A stretch of DNA of 36,016 nucleotides from Luteitalea sp. (GTDB taxonomy: Bacteria; Acidobacteriota; Vicinamibacteria; Vicinamibacterales; Vicinamibacteraceae): the NCBI GenBank assembly GCA_009377605.1, contig WHTT01000066.1:1-36016 (forward strand), read 5' to 3'. How positions within the stretch are numbered: the first letter of the stretch is position 1; each line of letters starts with the position of its first letter. The notes beneath the pieces are model-generated. The model was given only the letters and a program-made list of their open reading frames with translations, made no database searches and was not told the origin of the DNA. Position numbers and translations under genes: made by a program. Below, one piece after another: positions 7,827-15,348 of the stretch.

Positions 7827-8384
7827 TTAGGTTCTGCGGCGATAGCGGAGGAAGACGACGCCGTTGCTGAAGCGGCGCTCGTTCAGCAACTCGAGCTCGA
7901 CGCGGGTGTCGTGGGGGAGGTACGACGTGCCACCACCTACGGCGATGGGATTGACGAACAGGTGGTACTCGTCGACCAGTCCGGCCTTGATGGCGTGGGC
8001 CGCGAGGTTGGGACCGCCCACGCTGATGTCGCGTTCGGCAGCCGCCTTCATCCGCCGGACAGCATCAGGGTGGAAGACCGTTTCGATCCGCGTCCTGGCG
8101 CTGGACGCGGTCGCCAGCGTGGTGGAGTACACGACCTTGTCGGTTGTCCGCCAGATCTCGGCGAAGTCCTTGGTGACGGGCGGCTGGTCGGCGACGTCCA
8201 GGCTCTCCCAGGCGACCAGCACCTCGTACATCCGGCGGCCCAAAAGGAAGGTGCCGACCGACCGTGTGAGGTCGTTGATGACGGTGTGCACCTCCGTGTC
8301 CGGCACACTCCAGTCAAACTTGCCGGCCCGGTCGGCGATGTAGCCGTCGAGCGATACGATCCCCGAGTAGATCAACTTGGCCAT
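7827..8384 (-). CDS. Dihydrofolate-reductase-fold/RibD C-terminal family reductase
   Basis: A 185-residue protein of the RibD C-terminal/YyaP-YwjB type, predicted NAD(P)H-dependent reductase with unknown substrate. Visible motifs are KLIYSGIVSLDGYIAD at the start, FLLGRRMYEVLVAWE, then DKVVYSTTLAT, RDISVGGPNLAAHAIKAGLV with the nucleotide-binding GGP, and VDEYHLFVNPIAVGGGTSYL. All major blocks are present and the length is normal. The ATG at 8384 has GAGGTAATCAAAGC just upstream. It is followed after ~90 bases by the YCII gene on the same strand, a plausible loose operon. These proteins are often mobile in soil bacteria; no resistance role should be assumed. Confidence 0.9.
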   Translation of the reverse strand: MAKLIYSGIVSLDGYIADRAGKFDWSVPDTEVHTVINDLTRSVGTFLLGRRMYEVLVAWESLDVADQPPVTKDFAEIWRTTDKVVYSTTLATASSARTRIETVFHPDAVRRMKAAAERDISVGGPNLAAHAIKAGLVDEYHLFVNPIAVGGGTSYLPHDTRVELELLNERRFSNGVVFLRYRRRT

Positions 8385-8517
8385 GCTTTGATTACCTCAT
8401 GCCGCCGACAGGATCGGAGCATCAACCCGTTACTGGACACGGGCCAGCAGCAGCGCCCGATGCGCCTGCCGAGATACCCTCTGAAGACTTCGACGTCGGG
8501 CAATTCCGGCACGCTCG

Positions 8518-8800
8518 TCACTCGTCTGTCATCCTGACGAGGCGGAGGGTCACACGCTCTTCCTGGAGTGGCGCCATACCGACTCCCGTGCCCTCACCCG
8601 AGATTTCGTTGAGCACCTCCGCGTCGAACTGGTGGAGCGGCGTGTCGACGGCCACCGCGACGTAGCGGCCAGGCAGGACCTGTTCCACGACGACTGTGCC
8701 ATCGGCTGCGACAGACGCGGAACGGAACGAGACCTCGTAGGGCGTGGGACCGGCACCTCCTGGAGGCCAGGGTCGAACAGCATGACGTATGCCTCCGCGG
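8518..8800 (-). pseudogene. C-terminal tail of a carboxypeptidase-regulatory-like domain protein
   Basis: The minus strand from about 8800 reads AEAYVMLFDPGLQEVPVP and, after a slip near 8744, PYEVSFRSASVAADGTVVVE, QVLPGRYVAVAVDTPLHQFD, ending VTLRLVRMTDE with stop at 8518-8520. This is the Gly-Tyr beta-sandwich pattern (DGT--V--VLPGRY-AVAVD) of carboxypeptidase-regulatory-like repeats common at the C-termini of acidobacterial surface proteins. One extra C in the CCC run at the slip joins the halves. Upstream of ~8800 the frame has a stop and no recognisable start of such a large protein, so this is a remnant. Confidence 0.55.
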
Positions 8801-8854
8801 CCTAGCGGATCGCATCAGGACGGTCTTCGTCGAACGGTTACCGCTCGCCTGCAT

Positions 8855-9289
8855 TTCATCAGCGAGCTACGCGCAGCTGGGCGGGCCCGATCCACGCACC
8901 GACCCCTTCAAGGCGTCACGACAGACGGGACGTCGGATCCCGTCTGGTCCACACCAACCCTTGCATAGCCAGCGGGCTTCGGCTAGGCAGGCCAACAACC
9001 GAAGGAGGACCTTCCCTCGCGTCGCGTGGTTGCCGGCGCGCCGTGCTTTCGCGCAAAGCCGGAGCCGTCTTCGCCTCGTGGTTCTCGGCCTGAATGGTCG
9101 GCGCAACTATTGTGCCAGACTGGTCCCGGAACGAGTTGATGCAGATAGCGCATACGAAGCGACAAACCAATTCGCTCGCGTTCTATCAATCCCGACAGGC
9201 GTCCGTCATGGCAGGATCAACATATTTTCGTCTTGCATCCCTTCATGGTCCCGCACCTTTTGCTCTATGCTTTCGCACGAGGCGTTTAG
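8855..9289. other. Stretch without a recognised gene
   Basis: No reading frame here shows convincing family motifs. It contains the second copy of the tRNA-3'-end-like repeat (8933-8952) and a short GAAGG/CCTTC inverted repeat near 8999-9013. The last ~60 bases precede the gene at 9290 and probably hold its promoter. Confidence 0.3.
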
Positions 9290-9607
9290 ATGGGCATACT
9301 CAGTCTCGGCGCGCTCCTGGGGTGCTCGACGACGGACGCGGTACGACAGGCGCGCGGAACGCGCGTCAAGTGCTCCGTTCTTCCCGCACTCGGCATTTTC
9401 CTCGCGGTTATTGCCGCACCAGCGTTCAGCGCGGTCGAATCGGAAGCCCGAGGCGATACTGCTCGGGCGCACGTCGAGGGCGTGGCGGAGACCCACATCT
9501 TCGTTCTCACGCTTCTCCTGGGGTGGAGTGTTCTTGGCTGGATCGCCGCGCTCGTATGGTCGTGCACGGCCGTTCACCGTTCCGACCGCGGCGGTGAAAC
9601 CGTCTAG
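9290..9607 (+). CDS. Superinfection-immunity-family small membrane protein
   Basis: A 105-residue protein with two hydrophobic segments (residues ~29-50 and ~72-92). The second contains FVLTLLLGWSVLGWIAALVW, which matches the LGWTxLGWxxALVWA signature of the superinfection immunity family named after phage T4 Imm. Chromosomal members are widespread small inner-membrane proteins whose role is often unknown. It carries extra residues between the helices (VESEARGDTARAHVEGVAET). No phage genes are near. Start 9290 could be replaced by a downstream codon, as the first ten residues are weakly supported. Confidence 0.65.
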   Translation: MGILSLGALLGCSTTDAVRQARGTRVKCSVLPALGIFLAVIAAPAFSAVESEARGDTARAHVEGVAETHIFVLTLLLGWSVLGWIAALVWSCTAVHRSDRGGETV

Positions 9608-9664
9608 ACTTAAGCTGCGTTGAGTGCCATTCGATAGCTCGTCAGTTTCCTCAGCGCGGCTTGG

Positions 9665-9930
9665 TGATGGCGACGATCGACAGGCTCAGCGCGAGCTGGA
9701 CCTCGCCCGGCCTCGAGGTCGAAGTCGCGAAGCTCCGCTGCCATGAACGGGTGGAGCGTCCGGAGCACCGCGCGTCCCGCGAGCAGATCGACGCCGCCAC
9801 GCCGCAGCTTGCGCGCGCTCGAGCCGGTCAGGACGAAGCGACGGCGCTCCTTCGATTCGATCAGCGCGTGGACGACATTGAGGAGCTCAGGAACACGCTG
9901 GACCTTGTCCAGCACAACCGTCGACGTCTT
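9665..9930 (-). pseudogene. Internal fragment of a DUF4143-type AAA ATPase
   Basis: Minus strand reads STVVLDKVQRVPELLNVVHA, then LIESKERRRFVLTGSSARKL, RRGGVDLLAGRAVLRTLHPF. This is the Walker B to sensor-I stretch of the large ATPase family with a C-terminal DUF4143 domain. The normal DExQ is DKVQ here, a changed catalytic Glu. The Walker A region is missing because the sequence switches at about 9930 to a Fic fragment on the opposite strand, and the C-terminal DUF4143 domain is also missing. This is a dead piece left by recombination. Confidence 0.8.
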
Positions 9931-9935
9931 GGGCG

Positions 9936-10492
9936 CCCCGCTGGCACACGTCCAGTTCGAGACCATTCACCGGTACCTCGACGGCAACGGGCGCATTGGG
10001 CGCCTTCTCATCACGCTCCTGCTCGAGCACTGGAAGCTGCTCTCCGCGCCGCTTCTCTACCTGAGCCTCTTCTTCAAGCGGCACCGGAACGAGTACTACC
10101 GACTGCTCGCCGACGTCCGGCGGCACGGCGACTGGGAGGCCTGGACGGACTTCTTCCTCGAGGGCGTGGCCACCATCGCGGACGACGCGGTAGCCACGGC
10201 CCGTGACGTCTTCGCGTCGGTGAATGCCGATCAACAGCGGCTGCTAGCGACGTCCGGCGCGTCGGTCGTCGTGGTCCGGCTCTTGCAGCAACTCCCGGTC
10301 CATCCCGTAGTTACTATCCCGGGCATCGTGAGGCTCTTGAAAACAACCAAGCCCACGGCAAGTAAGGCCGTTCAGCTTCTCGAGCGCCTCGGCGTCCTTG
10401 TCGAGACGAGCGGAAAGCAGCGCGATCGAACCTTCGCGTACAAGAAGTATCTGGAACGCCTTCGCGCGGGCACCGACCTCGAGGACCGATGA
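9936..10492 (+). pseudogene. Fic-family protein, N-terminally truncated
   Basis: The frame encodes the back half of a Fic (AMP-transferase-type) protein. HVQFETIHRYLDGNGRIGRL carries the HxFxDGNGRxGR catalytic loop; His, DGN and both Arg remain, but the usual HPF/HPY is HRY. Then come LLEHWKLLSAPLLYLSLFFK, YYRLLADVRRHGDWEAW and a C-terminal winged helix (TIPGIVRLLKTTKPTASKAV then LLERLGVLVE) typical of Fic proteins with a DNA-binding tail. The N-terminal ~180 residues of a normal ~370-residue member are absent and no start codon with a ribosome site precedes the catalytic loop. The junction with the ATPase fragment is at 9925-9940. Almost certainly not functional. Confidence 0.85.
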
Positions 10493-10700
10493 CGATGGTG
10501 CTTGCCGGCGAACAAGCGGACGTAGGAAGAGCCTGTCCCGTCGAGCCCAGGCGGCGAGCGCCAAGGTTCATACGATATTTCGGAGGGAGCAGAACGTCAG
10601 CCGACGGCCCCAGGCTCCGGTCTTCCTCGTCTACCTAGTCATTGCCAGTTTGGTTGTGCGGTTCTGTACACCACGAACAACCGTGCTAGCGTCTAGGCTC

Positions 10701-11099
10701 ATGGACGAATCGCAGAGTGTAATCCGAGCGGCGATGCAGATAGCGGACGCAATCGCGCGGAGGGACACAGACGCGATCGTGGCTCTGCTTGCCCCGGGCT
10801 TTCTCCATCGCACTCCAGGTCGAGAAACACGAGACGCCGACGCCTTCGTCAGCGGAATCCGAGAGATCCCCGGCGAGATCATCTTCGTCAGAGTCGGCAG
10901 TCTCGAGGTCGACCTGTCCAACGCCGGCGCCCTCGTGACTGGTATCCAGCACGCCCAAGTACGGATCGATGGGAAGGACATCGATGACCGCCGCGCGTTC
11001 GTCGATTGGTTCGTCAAGCACGGCGGAGAATGGCGGATACGAGTAGCCGTTGACTTACCCGCAGCGCAGGGAGTCTCGGCAGTCTCAGAAGGTGGCTAA
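10701..11099 (+). CDS. SnoaL/DUF4440-like NTF2-fold protein
   Basis: A 132-residue small protein. The frame is open far upstream, but ATG 10701 begins the recognisable NTF2-like pattern: VIRAAMQIADAIARRDTDAI, VALLAPGFLHRTPGRE (the ADxxxL--D--F-H pattern), then VTGIQHAQVRIDGKDIDDRR, AFVDWFVKHGGEWRIRVAVD at the end. Such proteins are small cone-shaped folds serving as isomerases or as accessory subunits; no specific activity can be inferred. The preceding 200 bases hold no other gene. It is complete in length. Confidence 0.7.
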   Translation: MDESQSVIRAAMQIADAIARRDTDAIVALLAPGFLHRTPGRETRDADAFVSGIREIPGEIIFVRVGSLEVDLSNAGALVTGIQHAQVRIDGKDIDDRRAFVDWFVKHGGEWRIRVAVDLPAAQGVSAVSEGG

Positions 11100-11214
11100 C
11101 CGCCCATGCGGCTCGGCCACATGGTCGTGAGCCCTGCGTTCACTCGCGAGAACGCCGCACTGCTTACCGCGGGCGTACAACGGTCGAGCGACCGTCGTCG
11201 GCAACAGTTGATCA

Positions 11215-11400
11215 TCATTCCGATCCGTCTGCGCGTGTCACATGGACGACCCGATCGTCGCCTCGACCAGACACGTGGACGCGCCATGGATTGCAGCAGA
11301 CCTCGCAGTCCTGAACGAAGCTGCCGTTGACGTCAGGCTCGACGTAGATTTCCAAGCGCTCGCCGCAAAACGGACACGTGACCAAGAACTCGTCTGGCAT
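11215..11400 (-). CDS. CPXCG-motif cysteine-rich zinc-binding small protein
   Basis: A 61-residue protein with VTCPFCGERLEIYVEP near the start and VQDCEVCCNPWRVHV in the middle. The CPxCG and CxxCC clusters are the hallmark of this conserved small family and should bind one zinc ion. The role is unknown; it is usually a single gene in diverse Gram-negative bacteria. Length and motif spacing are canonical. It is divergent from the alpha/beta hydrolase at 11653, with ~250 bases between them. Confidence 0.88.
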   Translation of the reverse strand: MPDEFLVTCPFCGERLEIYVEPDVNGSFVQDCEVCCNPWRVHVSGRGDDRVVHVTRADGSE

Positions 11401-11652
11401 TTCCTGGCAATCCTACTGCAATGCTGATCGACCAGCGATGCATTGCACGTGTCCTGTCGGTCGACGTGGCTCGGCGAAGGGCCGCGCCGTTTAGTTGGGC
11501 TCGCCGATGCTCGACCGCTGGCACGCAGCGATACGATGGTCGGCTCCTGGATCGGTAGACACTGGGCGACACGGGACCAATCGGCATTGGGCCGCGCTGC
11601 TGATCGGCTTACTATTGGCCAGATCACGCCAGCGCTTACCCAAGGAGGGGAG

Positions 11653-12630
11653 ATGCAAGACGACCGCATCCGGTGTTGCGCGCTCGCGCTGACCGTACTC
11701 CTACTTCTCAGCGGCTCAACTGCGGCACGAGCACAGGACGCTCCGACTTCGCCGCCGCTTCCTCCACCGGGCCGGTTAGTCGATGTCGGCGGCTGGCGCC
11801 TGCATCTGAACTGCGTGGGCGAGGCACGCACCTCAGGGCCGATTGTCATCCTGGAGGCCGGCGCCGGCGATTTTTCAGTGGATTGGAGTCTGGTACAGCC
11901 AAGCGTCGCTCGCTTTGCGCGCGTCTGCTCGTATGACCGCGCCGGATCCGGGTGGAGCGATCTTGGTCCGCAGCCGCGGACCATGCACCAAATCGTCTAT
12001 GAGCTGCACACGCTGCTCGAGAAAGCTGGCGAGCGGTCCCCGTACGTCCTCGTCGGACACTCATACGGCGGCGGGTTGGTGCGCCTGTATCAATTCACGT
12101 ATCCCGCCGATGTCGCCGGCGTACTGCTCGTCGAGGCGGGCGCTGATAATCCGTGGCGACAGACGCCCGACAAAGGATTGGTCCGTTCGTCCGACCTCGC
12201 GACCGGGAAGCCGATTCCTGAGGTGAAGACCTCGGACCCGCTACGCAACAGCGAGATTCCCCCACGGTTCGTGACAATGATCAGAGACCAGGTGCGGCAG
12301 CTCAGTCCTCACGCAAACGATCCGCCTCGCGACACACTGCCTGCCAATGCGCAACGCATGCGGACCTGGTCGTACGCGCAGGTGAAGATGCACATCTCGA
12401 ACGACAATCCCTTCGAGGCTGAGGAGCTTGGAATACTGCGCGCCGAGCGGACCCGAACAGCGCATGTGCTGGGCGATCTACCACTGATCCTGCTGTCGCG
12501 AGGACTTCCAGAAGACTCGAGTCAGGCCGGTGAAGAGGAGCACAACAGAGATCAGGCGGCGTTGGTCGCGCCAGCCGCCACTTGGCATGGCCTGTCTAGG
12601 AAAGCGCAGCTTCGAGGATCGCGGCCTTGA
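11653..12630 (+). CDS. Exported alpha/beta-fold hydrolase, C-terminally truncated
   Basis: ATG 11653 follows an excellent AAGGAGGGGAG. Residues 1-29 are a signal peptide (CALALTVLLLLSGSTAARAQ). GRLVDVGGWRLHLNCVGE and IVILEAGAGDFSVDW give the first strands and oxyanion region, VCSYDRAGSGWSD follows, and VLVGHSYGGGLVRLYQFTYP carries the nucleophile elbow GHSYGG. The protein continues to LILLSRGLPEDSSQ, after which family members have an acid/base region with the catalytic His. Here the reading changes to unrelated sequence (APAATWHGLSRKAQL) and stops at 12630, overlapping the end of the opposite gene. The catalytic His block appears lost, so activity is doubtful. No single-base repair restores it; about 50-60 residues seem deleted. 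Confidence 0.8.
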   Translation: MQDDRIRCCALALTVLLLLSGSTAARAQDAPTSPPLPPPGRLVDVGGWRLHLNCVGEARTSGPIVILEAGAGDFSVDWSLVQPSVARFARVCSYDRAGSGWSDLGPQPRTMHQIVYELHTLLEKAGERSPYVLVGHSYGGGLVRLYQFTYPADVAGVLLVEAGADNPWRQTPDKGLVRSSDLATGKPIPEVKTSDPLRNSEIPPRFVTMIRDQVRQLSPHANDPPRDTLPANAQRMRTWSYAQVKMHISNDNPFEAEELGILRAERTRTAHVLGDLPLILLSRGLPEDSSQAGEEEHNRDQAALVAPAATWHGLSRKAQLRGSRP

Positions 12631-13000
12631 GAGGATCGGCTGGCTTCCAGTGTCTCTCGTGAGCAATTCGTCGTCGAGAGAAATGGGCTCGCGCGTCAAG
12701 TGTCCGGTGTGTCGCCCCCCGCAGTGGGGTGTGACTGTCGAACGCTCGCGCGGCAGCAACCAGGCTCGCGTTGAGATCATGCGTTCCATCAGGGCCAATA
12801 TCGAGTATGCCCCACTCAACGTGAGTGACCGCTATGGCTCGACGCTGCGCGGTCTCGACAAAGATTAGCGCATACCGAATGCGCTTGGCGGCGAAGGCCG
12901 GCACTGGCTCCCCATGAACGACTCGATCGAATCGGGTGTAGGGCCAGCGTTCGAACGTTCCATCGTCGTTCACCACAAAGGTCCGGAGGCCTGTCCCCAT
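12596..13000 (-). CDS. Conserved hypothetical protein, 134 aa
   Basis: ATG 13000 is preceded by GAAGGTGAAGG. The protein begins TGLRTFVVNDDGTFERWPYT and contains KRIRYALIFVETAQRRAI and a C-terminal RRIAHERHWKPADPLKAAIL, an arrangement I associate with an uncharacterised acidobacterial family ending in W-P-------A-I--A. No enzymatic motif, signal or membrane segment is visible. Its stop lies inside the aberrant end of the hydrolase gene on the other strand, so the two genes now overlap tail to tail by 35 bases, probably through the deletion that truncated the hydrolase. Confidence 0.6.
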   Translation of the reverse strand: MGTGLRTFVVNDDGTFERWPYTRFDRVVHGEPVPAFAAKRIRYALIFVETAQRRAIAVTHVEWGILDIGPDGTHDLNASLVAAARAFDSHTPLRGATHRTLDARAHFSRRRIAHERHWKPADPLKAAILEAALS

Positions 13001-13052
13001 TCCTTCACCTTCATTCGTGTTCGCCGAACACTGAGCCTGCCGTGTCAGGTAG

Positions 13053-13365
13053 TCACATCGGCTCGGTGTCTGGTGGCTCCCGCGCGGCCCCGCCGAGTAG
13101 CGCATTCAACAGCGCGTGTCGTTTGGAGCCAAACGGATTAGTGACGCTCACCCCACGCCAGGTGAATCCGTCTTGGAGGTCCTCCGAGAGCAGCAGACGA
13201 CAATCAGATTCCGCCGCCACCGACAACATTACGGCGTCCCAGACCTTCAGGTGGTGATCGGTGGAGAGATCGACAGCATTAACCATCACAGTCGCCGATG
13301 TATCGCTGACCGCGTAAGCATCCCTCCAGGTCAGTGCCTGTCTCAGTTGTGTGATGCGCATATTC
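13053..13365 (-). pseudogene. PIN-domain toxin (VapC-like), N-terminal part missing
   Basis: The C-terminal half of a PIN nuclease: AYAVSDTSATVMVNAVDLST, then DHHLKVWDAVMLSVAAESDC and RLLLSEDLQDGFTWRGVSVT, ending in a typical NPF tail. The WDA and SED acidic positions of PIN domains are present. The first strand with the DTN/DTS aspartate and the conserved Glu are not found in any frame upstream; the sequence there leads into the SDR promoter region. No antitoxin gene is adjacent. It is therefore a remnant of a VapBC locus. Confidence 0.75.
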
Positions 13366-13472
13366 GACATCAACAGTATGCATTTGACGTATGCGACTGG
13401 CCAGCGCATTCTTTGGCTGTGAGCGGCCGCCGGGCAGGAAGAACCTGAGCTGCCACAGAAGGAGAAATCATC

Positions 13473-14201
13473 ATGTCGGGCACTGCAATCGTCACGGGAG
13501 CATCGGGAGGAATCGGCCGCGCGGTCGCACGTCGGCTCGCTCGAGACGGCTTTGCCGTTGTCGTCAGCTACGCCGGCAGCGCGAGCAAGGCCGAAGAGAG
13601 CATCGCCGAGATCGTCGCGACCGGCGCACGCGCAACGGCCGTCCAGGCCGATGTGGCGAGCGCGCCGGATGTCGAGCGCCTCTTCAAGACAACGGTCGAC
13701 GGGTTCGGATCGGTGGACGTCGTCGTGAACTGCGCGGGCATCATGCCCCTGCGCCCGATCGCCGGGGGCGATACGGATGCCTTTGACAAGGTGATCGCCA
13801 CCAATCTGCGCGGCACCTTCCTGATGCTCGCGCAGGCGGCGCAGCACGTACGCGCCGGCGGACGCATCATCGCATTCTCCACCAGCGTCATTGCGAAGGC
13901 GTTCCCCACGTATGGCCCGTACATCGCCTCAAAGGCCGGCGTCGAAGGGCTGGTGCACGTGCTCGCCAACGAGCTACGCGGCCGCAACATCACAGTCAAC
14001 GCCGTTGCGCCCGGACCGGTCGCAACGGAGCTGTTCCTGTCAGACAAGAGCGAGGCACAGATCGAACAACTGCGCAAGCTTCCGCCGCTCGAGCGCATCG
14101 GTGAACCGGACGACATCGCCGGCGTGGTCTCGTTCCTTGCCGGTCCGGACGGGGCGTGGGTGAACGCGCAGGTGCTGCGCGCGAACGGGGGCTTCGCTTG
14201 A
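13473..14201 (+). CDS. SDR-family oxidoreductase (FabG-like)
   Basis: A 242-residue classical short-chain dehydrogenase/reductase. TGASGGIG (residues 8-15) is the cofactor loop, NCAGIMPL is the NAG motif, IIAFSTSVIAKAF has the Ser, YGPYIASKAGVEG has the Tyr-xxx-Lys, and VNAVAPGPVATELF is the PGPVxT loop. Gly-rich ends without an acidic residue after strand 2 (VVVSYAGSASKAEE) suggest NADPH. Close FabG-like family members reduce varied carbonyls; the substrate is unknown. ATG 13473 has an AGAAGGAGAAATCATC leader. It precedes another SDR by 29 bases, so the two probably form an operon. Confidence 0.93.
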   Translation: MSGTAIVTGASGGIGRAVARRLARDGFAVVVSYAGSASKAEESIAEIVATGARATAVQADVASAPDVERLFKTTVDGFGSVDVVVNCAGIMPLRPIAGGDTDAFDKVIATNLRGTFLMLAQAAQHVRAGGRIIAFSTSVIAKAFPTYGPYIASKAGVEGLVHVLANELRGRNITVNAVAPGPVATELFLSDKSEAQIEQLRKLPPLERIGEPDDIAGVVSFLAGPDGAWVNAQVLRANGGFA

Positions 14202-14230
14202 TTCGAACGGGCCCGGCTGAAGAGGAGATC

Positions 14231-15184
14231 ATGAACAAAGTCATCGTCATCACCGGCGCGTCGAGCGGGTTCGGCGCGCTGACCGCTCGTGCACTTGCCC
14301 ATGCGGGCCACACTGTCTATGCCACCATGCGAGCCACGACTGGCCGCAACGCACCGCAAGTGGCCGAGGCCGCACGCTACGCCTCCGAGCAGGGCGTCGA
14401 TCTCAGAACCCGGGAGCTCGATGTCGCGTCGACGGAGTCCGTGGAACGCGGGATTGCGACAATCGTGGCCGAGAGCGGGTGCATCGACGTGGTGATCCAC
14501 AACGCCGGCCACATGTCCTTCGGTCCTGCGGAGGCGTTCACGCCCGAGCAGTTCGCAGAGCTCTACGACATCAACGTCCTCAGCACCCAACGGATCAACC
14601 GGGCGGTGCTGCCGCAGATGCGCAAGCGGGGCGAGGGGCTCGTCGTATGGGTGTCGTCGAGTAGCACACGGGGCGGAACGCCACCGTTTCTGTCACCGTA
14701 TTTCGCCGCCAAGGCAGCCATGGATTCGCTCGCGGTCAGCTACGCGAGTGAGCTGACGCGCTGGGGGATCGAGACCTCAATCATCGTCCCCGGAGCCTTC
14801 ACCAAGGGTACCAACCACTTCGTCCACGCAGGGGCTCCGGCCGATTCGGCACGCGCGGCCGAATACATCGATGGGCCCTACGCAGGCGTACCTGAGCGGG
14901 CGTTGGAAGGCCTGGCCGCGCTGGAACCCGCGGACGCGGACGTCCGCGCTGTCGCGGAAGCCATCGTGAGGGTCGTCGACACGCCGTTCGGCAAGCGCCC
15001 GTTCCGCACGCATATCGATCCCTCTCAGGACGGCGCGGAGATCGTCAACGGCGTCGCTGATAGAGTCCGTGCAGAGCTGTTCCGGCGCATCGGCCTCGAG
15101 GATCTCCTTTCGCCGCGGAAGGTGCCAGAGCGCCTGGCTCAACACGCGAGAAACGATGAGCGGTGCCTATATCGAACAGGGTGA
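14231..15184 (+). CDS. SDR-family oxidoreductase, extended type
   Basis: A 317-residue SDR downstream of the FabG-like gene. TGASSGFGAL (8-17) is the cofactor loop, VVIHNAGHMSFGPAEAF the NAG block, VVWVSSSSTRGG holds Ser, YFAAKAAMDSLA the Tyr-xxx-Lys, and IIVPGAFTKGTNHF the substrate loop. About 70 extra C-terminal residues (IDGPYAGVPERALEG to the end) follow the common core. ATG 14231 sits behind AGAGGAGATC, preferred over earlier in-frame starts that overlap the first SDR. The last ~15 residues (NDERCLYRTG) look unlike the family and may be readthrough of a lost stop. Substrate unknown. Confidence 0.92.
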   Translation: MNKVIVITGASSGFGALTARALAHAGHTVYATMRATTGRNAPQVAEAARYASEQGVDLRTRELDVASTESVERGIATIVAESGCIDVVIHNAGHMSFGPAEAFTPEQFAELYDINVLSTQRINRAVLPQMRKRGEGLVVWVSSSSTRGGTPPFLSPYFAAKAAMDSLAVSYASELTRWGIETSIIVPGAFTKGTNHFVHAGAPADSARAAEYIDGPYAGVPERALEGLAALEPADADVRAVAEAIVRVVDTPFGKRPFRTHIDPSQDGAEIVNGVADRVRAELFRRIGLEDLLSPRKVPERLAQHARNDERCLYRTG

Positions 15185-15348
15185 CGGCGTGTACATGGTT
15201 ACGGGGAGCCGCGTATCCCTCGACTCGATCGTGTCCTCTTTGTGTCCGGTCAGTCAGCCGAAGCGATCGCGCAGGCATTTCCGGTCCTGCGCCTAGCGTG
15301 GATGCTCCGCAACGACGCATCCACGCGAGATGATAGGCGGCGACAGAC

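Noticed and set aside
8961-9623. Plus-strand frame of 220 codons over the superinfection-immunity gene
   Set aside because: Arg/Ser-rich without motifs; the 9290-9607 frame has the family signature.
13473-14590. Minus-strand frame 13568-14590 opposite the SDR genes
   Set aside because: Shadow of the two SDR genes; no motifs and poor composition.
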